Source: Romanomermis culicivorax (taxonomy: Eukaryota; Nematoda; Enoplea; Mermithida; Mermithidae). Taken from it: a stretch of 64,000 nt of DNA. The position numbers and the translations under genes are program-made. Where the stretch lies: positions 930,001-994,000 of the forward strand of contig CAWUHX010000111.1 of NCBI GenBank assembly GCA_963922205.1, written 5' to 3'. Positions 47,497 through 64,000 of the stretch are shown here, in pieces; within the stretch, counting starts at the first letter, position 1, and every line of letters begins with the position of its first letter. A model generated the notes under the pieces. The model was not told the origin of the DNA. It saw only the letters and a list, made by a program, of their open reading frames with translations, and ran no database searches.

Positions 47497-50076
47497 ATGA
47501 CCCACCATACAAGAGACCACTTAGGAGAAATTGTAAGAGAGCAAATCAACGAACTTTTTGCAGAAAATTTTCGAACTTTACACACACAATTGAGCAAAAA
47601 CACTATGAATCCCACCCTGATAGACAATTTGAGAACGGCCAACATCCGTAACAGTATGACAAACAATTTTTATGCAAAACCTACAGTATTTACGGGAGGA
47701 GTAACCCAACATTTCGGCCAATGGAGCAAGCGACTAGAACAGTTCATGATACTACAAGGCATGAAAGATACTGACGAGCAACTCAAATTAGCATGTTTTG
47801 AAATTCATTTAGGTGGTGCAGCATTAGCAAAATTCAAAAGTTTAGAAAATTCTGAAAACCCACCCCAAACGTATGAACAGTATAAAACTGCATTACAAGC
47901 ATGTTTCCCCGACCACAGAGACACAGATTTACACCAACATTTTTTGCATGAACGGAAACAAAAAAGTTCGGAAACTGTCATTGAATTTTTGTTTGACCTC
48001 GAGCATCTAGCGACCCTCGCCTACCCAAATTTCAATTCAGAGGCACGAGAAATGATAATCAAACCCCTTTTCATGGAAGGCATGCAGACAGAAATTAGAG
48101 AGGCACTTAAGTACAAACGATTCACCTCCCTAACAGACATGTCTGATGACGCAGCTTATGTTGAACAACAAATTTTCAGAAACAGATTGAAATCTAGCCC
48201 CATACCCCTCATATCCCCTGAATCGGAACCCATCCTTTCATTAGGCAATCACACTGAACAGCAAGGAATCCTACATAAATTAGAACAAGTCATGGAGTTG
48301 CAATTGCAAATACTGCGAAATTCTCAAACCCAACCCCAGCATGATAACAGTAATTTGAGACAGATCACATGTTTTCAATGCAATCAAGTCGGGCATTTCG
48401 CCAGAAATTGTAATTCACCAGGTACTCAAAAGTCATGCCAAATTTGCTTTAGGAGTAATCACATGACTCAAGACTGTAAAAGCAGATGCATTCACTGTTC
48501 TCAGACTGGTCACAGATCCAGCCATTGCATATCAAAAAGCTACTCAAATGCAGAATGTTTTCTTTGTAAGCAAAAAGGTCACACGAGTAGATATTGCCCC
48601 AACCAAATGACCCCTAACGTCCAAAATTGCATTGAAGAGAGACTACCCCCACCACAAATTAACATTGATGTCCCAGTCATGTACTCCACATTGCCCACTG
48701 TCCAGCATCAACCTCAACATGTTTTAAATACAGTCCTGCCCAGCAGTCATAAGCAGTTTGACCCCCAGTATGTCATTGACATACCCCTTCCTGATACAAG
48801 CAGCACTTCAAAAATTGCATCACCAAAAAGCAGTGACATGTTGAAGTCCAAACTCCCCCAGACAAAAATTGCACAGAAACATAAACATCCTGAAACCAGT
48901 GAGACGTCCAAACCTGAACCAGCATACAAAAAGGAACGCCCAATGTTTTCACAATTACAGGCCCTCCCAGCAACCATCCCCAACACATTTCCCAGGCGAA
49001 AAACTTCTCTTCCTACCCCCAAAGCACAAGAAAATCGTAAAATTCATTTTGCAGCTAGCATTTCCCAGAGTAAAAGTAGTGGTATCTGCAGTTCTAGCTC
49101 AAACGACGTCAGCAAGCCCCAAATCTCCCATCCTGATACATGCATTGCCCCTGTTTCTTGTCCCCTCCAAGCAACCGTCCCCAACACATTCCCCAGGCGA
49201 AAAACTTCTCTTCCTACCCCCAAAGCACAAGAAAATCGTGAAATTCATTTTGCAGCTAGCATTTCAAAGAGTAAAAGTAGTGGTATCTGCAGTTCTAGCT
49301 CAAACGACGTCAGCAAGCCCCAAATCTCCCATCCTGATACATGCATTGCCCCTGTTTCTTGTCCCCTCCAAGCAACCGTCCCCAACACATTCCCCAGGCG
49401 AAAAACTTCTCTTCCTACCCCCAAAGCACAAGAAAATCGTGAAATTCATTTTGCAGCTAGCATTTCAAAGAGTAAAAGTAGTGGTATCTGCAGTTCTAGC
49501 TCAAACGACGTCAGCAAGCCCCAAATCCCCCATCCCGATACATGCATCGCCCCTGTTTCTTGTCCCCTGCCAGCGAAAAATTCAACCGCCCAATCTCATT
49601 TTCCCACCCAAAACAAACAGAAACGTCTTCATACATTCCCATGGCTAAAAAGCAAAATAGAATCGATCAAGAGTGACAGGATTGAAATGGAAAAAGCTGA
49701 GTTAATCAATTTCTCATCCAAATATCAGCCCCTTCACACTGAGTCGAAAACGCATGTGAGTCACAGGCCACTTGTCTCCCACAGCATTGGTACAAGTAAT
49801 TATAAACACAGACACAGACCCCTTTTTCGAAAACCACCAAAAGCAAAACAAAGCATCAAACACAAAGTTGAGCAACTTAAGAAAGCTGATGTTATCAATC
49901 AAAGCACATCCCCTTCATGTAAAACAGGCGGTTCAATCGTTCAGACAAATTCCCCAATTCCCCCTATCCCTCCAAGTCTTCGACCCCAAAACCCTCTCTC
50001 CCTCGACCCCCTTGAACGAGGACGTTCAACTCCGGAAGGAGGGAAATGTAACGTACCTGCTAAAGCAGTACTGTAA
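47497..50076 (+). CDS. Retrotransposon Gag polyprotein (859 aa frame)
   Basis: This long frame begins 151 nt after the 5' LTR and ends 30 nt inside the 3' LTR. Residues about 60-230 resemble the retrotransposon Gag capsid region (ERKQKSSETVIEFLFDLEHL and nearby helices). Four CX2CX4HX4C zinc knuckles follow at about 289-370 (CFQCNQVGHFARNC, CQICFRSNHMTQDC, CIHCSQTGHRSSHC, CFLCKQKGHTSRYC), marking a nucleocapsid RNA-binding part. The last 450 residues are Pro/Ser/Lys rich, with three tandem 67-residue repeats, and match no enzyme domain. It would assemble particles and package element RNA. Four knuckles is more than the one to three usual in Gag proteins. Confidence 0.9.
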   Translation: MTHHTRDHLGEIVREQINELFAENFRTLHTQLSKNTMNPTLIDNLRTANIRNSMTNNFYAKPTVFTGGVTQHFGQWSKRLEQFMILQGMKDTDEQLKLACFEIHLGGAALAKFKSLENSENPPQTYEQYKTALQACFPDHRDTDLHQHFLHERKQKSSETVIEFLFDLEHLATLAYPNFNSEAREMIIKPLFMEGMQTEIREALKYKRFTSLTDMSDDAAYVEQQIFRNRLKSSPIPLISPESEPILSLGNHTEQQGILHKLEQVMELQLQILRNSQTQPQHDNSNLRQITCFQCNQVGHFARNCNSPGTQKSCQICFRSNHMTQDCKSRCIHCSQTGHRSSHCISKSYSNAECFLCKQKGHTSRYCPNQMTPNVQNCIEERLPPPQINIDVPVMYSTLPTVQHQPQHVLNTVLPSSHKQFDPQYVIDIPLPDTSSTSKIASPKSSDMLKSKLPQTKIAQKHKHPETSETSKPEPAYKKERPMFSQLQALPATIPNTFPRRKTSLPTPKAQENRKIHFAASISQSKSSGICSSSSNDVSKPQISHPDTCIAPVSCPLQATVPNTFPRRKTSLPTPKAQENREIHFAASISKSKSSGICSSSSNDVSKPQISHPDTCIAPVSCPLQATVPNTFPRRKTSLPTPKAQENREIHFAASISKSKSSGICSSSSNDVSKPQIPHPDTCIAPVSCPLPAKNSTAQSHFPTQNKQKRLHTFPWLKSKIESIKSDRIEMEKAELINFSSKYQPLHTESKTHVSHRPLVSHSIGTSNYKHRHRPLFRKPPKAKQSIKHKVEQLKKADVINQSTSPSCKTGGSIVQTNSPIPPIPPSLRPQNPLSLDPLERGRSTPEGGKCNVPAKAVL
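48970..49572 (+). repeat. Three tandem 201-bp repeats within Gag
   Basis: Copies start at 48970, 49171 and 49372, each 201 bp (67 codons), nearly identical. The protein unit begins ATVPNTFPRRKTSLPTPKAQ. The period is in frame, so the coding frame is kept. Copies 2 and 3 are closest, suggesting the latest duplication. Confidence 0.93.
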
Positions 50077-50853
50077 ATATGTAGCATACTGTATGTGATA
50101 TTCATTTATTAGATATATTTTCATTTATTAATCTATCGTCTCAAGGGTGTCTGGAATTCACACCCAAACATTCTTATAAATTTATGTGAAGCACTTTATT
50201 TTGATCTTCCCATACCCCATTGACCCAATTAAAGACACACATAATTATTTCCACATTGGCACCTGGCCCTCGTAATGCACATGAAGATACACATTTTGTA
50301 GGTACAATAATCCCCTCCAAAACGCGTAAACACACCTGCCCATGTAGAAAGTACAGAAATCCCAACCCAGACAAAAGATTTAGGAGGAATGCATGGAAAA
50401 CCGAAAAACGTATGAAAAACTAAAAACATAGAGGCGGCAAAGCATACTGTAGATTAAAAGCACATAAGCGTGGAAATTAGGAGAAAATTAAAAGCAAGAG
50501 GCGTGGCCACAGAAACATACAGTAGGCGGAACAGGTAAGCGAAGCAGCGATTGGTTAGGCGAGCCGATGGAAGCAGACCTCCCACGATGCGAGGGCGTGG
50601 ATCAAAGAGGCGGTATAAAAGACAGAAGAATGCGGAAAGAGACAGATTTTGATTAAGATTTATGTAAATTGGTGAAGGCGTTTTATGCGGGACGTGTCGA
50701 GAGGTTAAAAGGCGTATTTTTATATCGTGGAATCATCATTTATTTAATTATTTTGTCGTTATCATAATCGTTTGCTGTTACCACCGTCCTCGTGGATCGT
50801 CGCAGATCGGTTCAGGAACAAGTAAAAGTATAAGTCAGAAACTGGTCGTTACA
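50047..50853 (+). repeat. 3' LTR
   Basis: 807 bp, the same sequence as the 5' LTR as far as I can read, preceded by a polypurine tract (50034-50046) and followed by the ATTG target copy. Confidence 0.92.
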
Positions 50854-50857
50854 ATTG

Positions 50858-53022
50858 CAAATGGGAAGAAATTTCACCCATCTTTGTCGCTCCGATCTTG
50901 CTTTCAAAAAAGTCGTACTGTTGCTGTGGGAGTGCGAGTAGAGTCGGGGAGAACAGGGTACAGGATTTCGCGCACACTCCTAATATAGGCAGGCCTAAAT
51001 CAGGTGCATTTTTGTATGCTTTACCCTGTTCTCCCATTTGCAGATCGGTACCCAATTACTGTAACCAAATCCCAGTTGCACTAAAGGGGTCTGAGCTCAA
51101 GCTCAAGGTAATCTCGAACAAAAAGGCCACTCGGTTTGATCTCAAGTTCGGTATAATTTGAATGTCATCTGGATCATAACGAGCTCAATGTCGAGATTAT
51201 CCCCAGCTCGAGCTGTCGGGTTGCACTAAAATTTTCGTATAATTTTCTTATCTCTAAAGAAAATACATATAAAGACATCTGCAATTTTCGTACTCTAACT
51301 TATACCTCAGTAGTAGTTAATCCCGAAGTGAGTATTGTTTGTTCACTCGAAGAGAATAAGTTGGACCTTGCGATTAGCTCAAACTCATGATCATCAATCT
51401 GATCCCGATGTTGAAATCATACTCATGTTGGGTTAGTGCAATCCACTCAGGTTTCTTTATAGTTCTGAAAATGACTATAATATGCCTCCCTCACTATTTT
51501 TCAGCTAGTCTGAGAGGCAGGAGTTTTGAACCGGTCGGGAGTTTGAATGCTCTTAGTTTACTATTTCTTTACATTTGAAATCATGTGCATATAATTTTCA
51601 TATAGAAAAATTTTACTGTAGTTGATGCCTGGGGAAGAACAAAATGCACGATGCTGCAGAATATACTTTTTCACAGACATATAAAATTTTTGTGAGAAAG
51701 AATGAAAATCCAATATAGAGAAAGTAAATTTTTTCCAACTTTAACCCAAGTTCTCAAAAATCTAGTACACTTTTTTTCTAGCATGGCAACTATCCAAAGC
51801 AAGCATATTCTTCTTTTTTCTGCCCCATCGAGGCATTTTCTAATAAACTTGTTCTGATTTATCCTGCAACGAAATAACAATATGCATCTTTTTTCATGAA
51901 ACACCCTGTTTGTAATTGTTTTCTTGATTAAGAAATTTTGAACAAAAAAAATGTGCCATAAATATCAATGCACGGGGAATCGGGATTACTACAAAAATAG
52001 AGTCGTGCAAGAAACTTCAAATTGTTCGCGGAATCGGGAATTTAAAGCATTGGTCGAGGAAAAGAGATGGTCGGTGAAAAGGGATGGTCGGGAGAAAAGG
52101 ATGGCCGGGGAAAAGGGATGTCCGGGGAATGGGGATGTTCGGGGAATGGGGATACAACCTCTTAGATCATTCTTAGAAAGCTTGAACTCACTGAAGTTAC
52201 TTTAATTGGGAGTAAGTTATTCACTGCTTTCGATTCGTGCTAATTATCTACAGTATGATTTAGACATCAAAAAATAGTGGTTACTCTAATACGAGTAATG
52301 CATGTAAAATTTCACAAAATCAAATTGCGATAGCCAAGCCATAGGTCCATAACAGGTCTTAGATTTGTTGAACTCATGAACTAAAGTACATTTTGCCACA
52401 CTTTTTCTAGCATTACTGTAGTCTGTACCTGATAGGGTCAATAATGTATGACTAGATTAGAAAATCAGGGTAGACGAAACGATGAATGAAATCGAATTTT
52501 TGCGTTTCAGTGAAATTTGATCCTATCGATCGACTTTGGATAGCCTTGAAAAATAATTCTTTCGAAATTATGTAAAAATTTTAATAATCTAGAATGAGAA
52601 CAATAATCGATGTTAAAAATACTGTAAAAACGCGACTATGCGAAAAATTATTGTTAATTTGTTATTTACGTTATACATTCCTGCCAAATATCTACATTAA
52701 AATTTTCGTCCAAAGAGAATCACATATAAAATCGAGATTTTCATAAAAATACGTTCACCGAATACAATTGCATCAAGTTTGACGTCAGCAAGTTGAACTA
52801 AAAATCCAAGAGTAAAAATGTGTGCCCAAGCGGACGTCAAAAATGCTTGCGGCTAAATTTTTTTCGCAAAGAATGGTATCTGAAGAATGGATAAGAAAAA
52901 AAGAACGCCACATGTAAAAAGCATTGTCATGCATGTACAAATTAGAACCTTTGTAACTTTTCCGATGCTCACACACAGATTTCTGCGTAATTATGAACAT
53001 GCTTGAGAAAGTAAAAATTAAT
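50858..53022. other. Right part of the MULE-like remnant and KCC 3' flank
   Basis: An imperfect inverted pair (GGGAGAACAGGGTA and TACCCTGTTCTCCC) lies at about 50955-51040. The right inner inverted repeat is at 51640-51856 and the right outer repeat array at 52045-52153. From 52154 to 53022 I see nothing coding. Confidence 0.4.
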
Positions 53023-53240
53023 ACCGGGTGTCTCGAATAAATGAATTTTCTTTATAATCGTAAAAAAACTGCTCAAGGATGTTTTATTCCATTATCAAAA
53101 TTTACTCAGTAAGTATCTTTTTCTCGACAAAATTTTTCAAACCAAGATCTTCCTTAAAATAATTTTTGCATTTCACAAAAAACTTAATTTCCTTTCCAAA
53201 TATAGACTAGAATCTTACTCAATTTTTCGAGTCACCCTGT
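53023..53240. repeat. Short TIR element (MITE)
   Basis: The left end CCGGGTGTCTCGAATAAATG pairs with a right end whose complement is CAGGGTGACTCGAAAAATTG, spanning about 218 bp. It lies just past the KCC 3' end. Confidence 0.55.
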
Positions 53241-53386
53241 TCGGATATATAGAATCGATTTATAACCGACAGTATCAATAAAAATGGAAAACTCTGCAAA
53301 AGGATGACCGGGAGGGAATAGCCAACGAGAGTATGATTATAAATCTATACTGTAATAAAAAAGATACCAGATACAAAAAAGTAAAG

Positions 53387-64000
<10,614 letters not shown>

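Larger units (their letters stand above)
46539..50853 (+). mobile_element. Young LTR retrotransposon, Gag-only (Ty3/gypsy-like)
   Basis: Two 807-bp LTRs (46539-47345 and 50047-50853) start TGTAAC and end GTTACA; they look identical on reading, which implies a recent insertion. A 4-bp target duplication ATTG flanks the element (46535-46538 and 50854-50857). Each LTR has a TATA box. A purine tract GGAAGGAGGGAAA ends just before the 3' LTR. The 2.7-kb interior holds one long Gag frame and no visible protease, reverse transcriptase, RNase H or integrase, so it would depend on another element's enzymes. Family: Gag style and LTR ends suit Ty3/gypsy, but without pol this is not firm. It is inserted in the MULE-like remnant. 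Confidence 0.9.
43740..52153. mobile_element. Large FLYWCH/MULE-like remnant with nested insertions
   Basis: The left end (43742-43795) is built of CGACCATCCCTTTTCCC units. The right end (about 52045-52153) is the same unit, inverted and repeated about six times, and the match continues inward (CTCGACCAATGCTTTAAA against TTCGACTAATGTTATAAA). A second inverted pair, 45815-46020 against 51640-51856, lies inside. Near the left end, 44090-44215 reads CFECRNCVKLGGQKGRTRVK and then GHNQRI, like the C-terminal half of a FLYWCH finger, with an earlier piece in another frame. Tandem-unit ends plus FLYWCH resemble the MULE at 26.4 kb. No transposase core or clear TSD is seen. A satellite and an LTR element sit inside. 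The two inverted pairs could also be two separate elements. Confidence 0.5.

Noticed and set aside
47424-49022. Minus-strand ORFs across the retroelement
   Set aside because: They are shadows of the Gag frame on the other strand; no domain is recognised.

Overview
The window looks like chromosomal DNA of a nematode. It holds a cluster of transthyretin-like (TTR) secreted-protein genes, a family found mainly in nematodes. It also has U-rich TTTTCAG acceptors, AT-rich introns of about 50 bp to 3 kb, and a degenerate array of TTAGGC, the nematode telomere repeat. The species cannot be named from the sequence alone.

Layout. 1-10.8 kb (+ strand): three TTR-like genes, one seen only as its last exon (302-469), then two complete three-exon paralogues (5466-6842 and 8073-10749). 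A decayed PIF/Harbinger transposon (1252-2791) lies between the first and second. 13.0-30.2 kb (- strand): a complete ten-exon Kv4/Shal voltage-gated potassium channel gene coding for about 673 residues. A 20-nt microexon carries part of its selectivity filter. Its introns hold MITEs, a longer repeat family and a MULE-type transposon with a 9-bp target duplication. 30.3-43.7 kb: no gene I can name; diverged tandem repeats, a TA-flanked TIR element and several short coding-like ORFs or exon candidates. 43.7-52.2 kb: a nested repeat block. A large FLYWCH/MULE-like remnant with tandem-repeat ends contains a ~97-bp satellite and a young LTR retrotransposon with 807-bp LTRs and a Gag-only interior. 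53.4-62.9 kb (- strand): the 3' half of a K-Cl cotransporter gene (KCC, SLC12A4-7 type), eleven exons seen, the 5' part beyond 64 kb. One KCC intron holds a degenerate telomere-repeat tract between inverted ~18-bp repeats, followed by a 1.5-kb minisatellite.

The two large host genes both act on membrane excitability: Kv4 gives A-type K+ current and KCC sets intracellular chloride. The sequence shows no functional coupling between them beyond shared strand. Exon boundaries for Kv4, KCC and the TTR genes were worked out by hand from splice signals, phase continuity and family conservation, and every phase closes. I found no convincing tRNA, rRNA or CRISPR.
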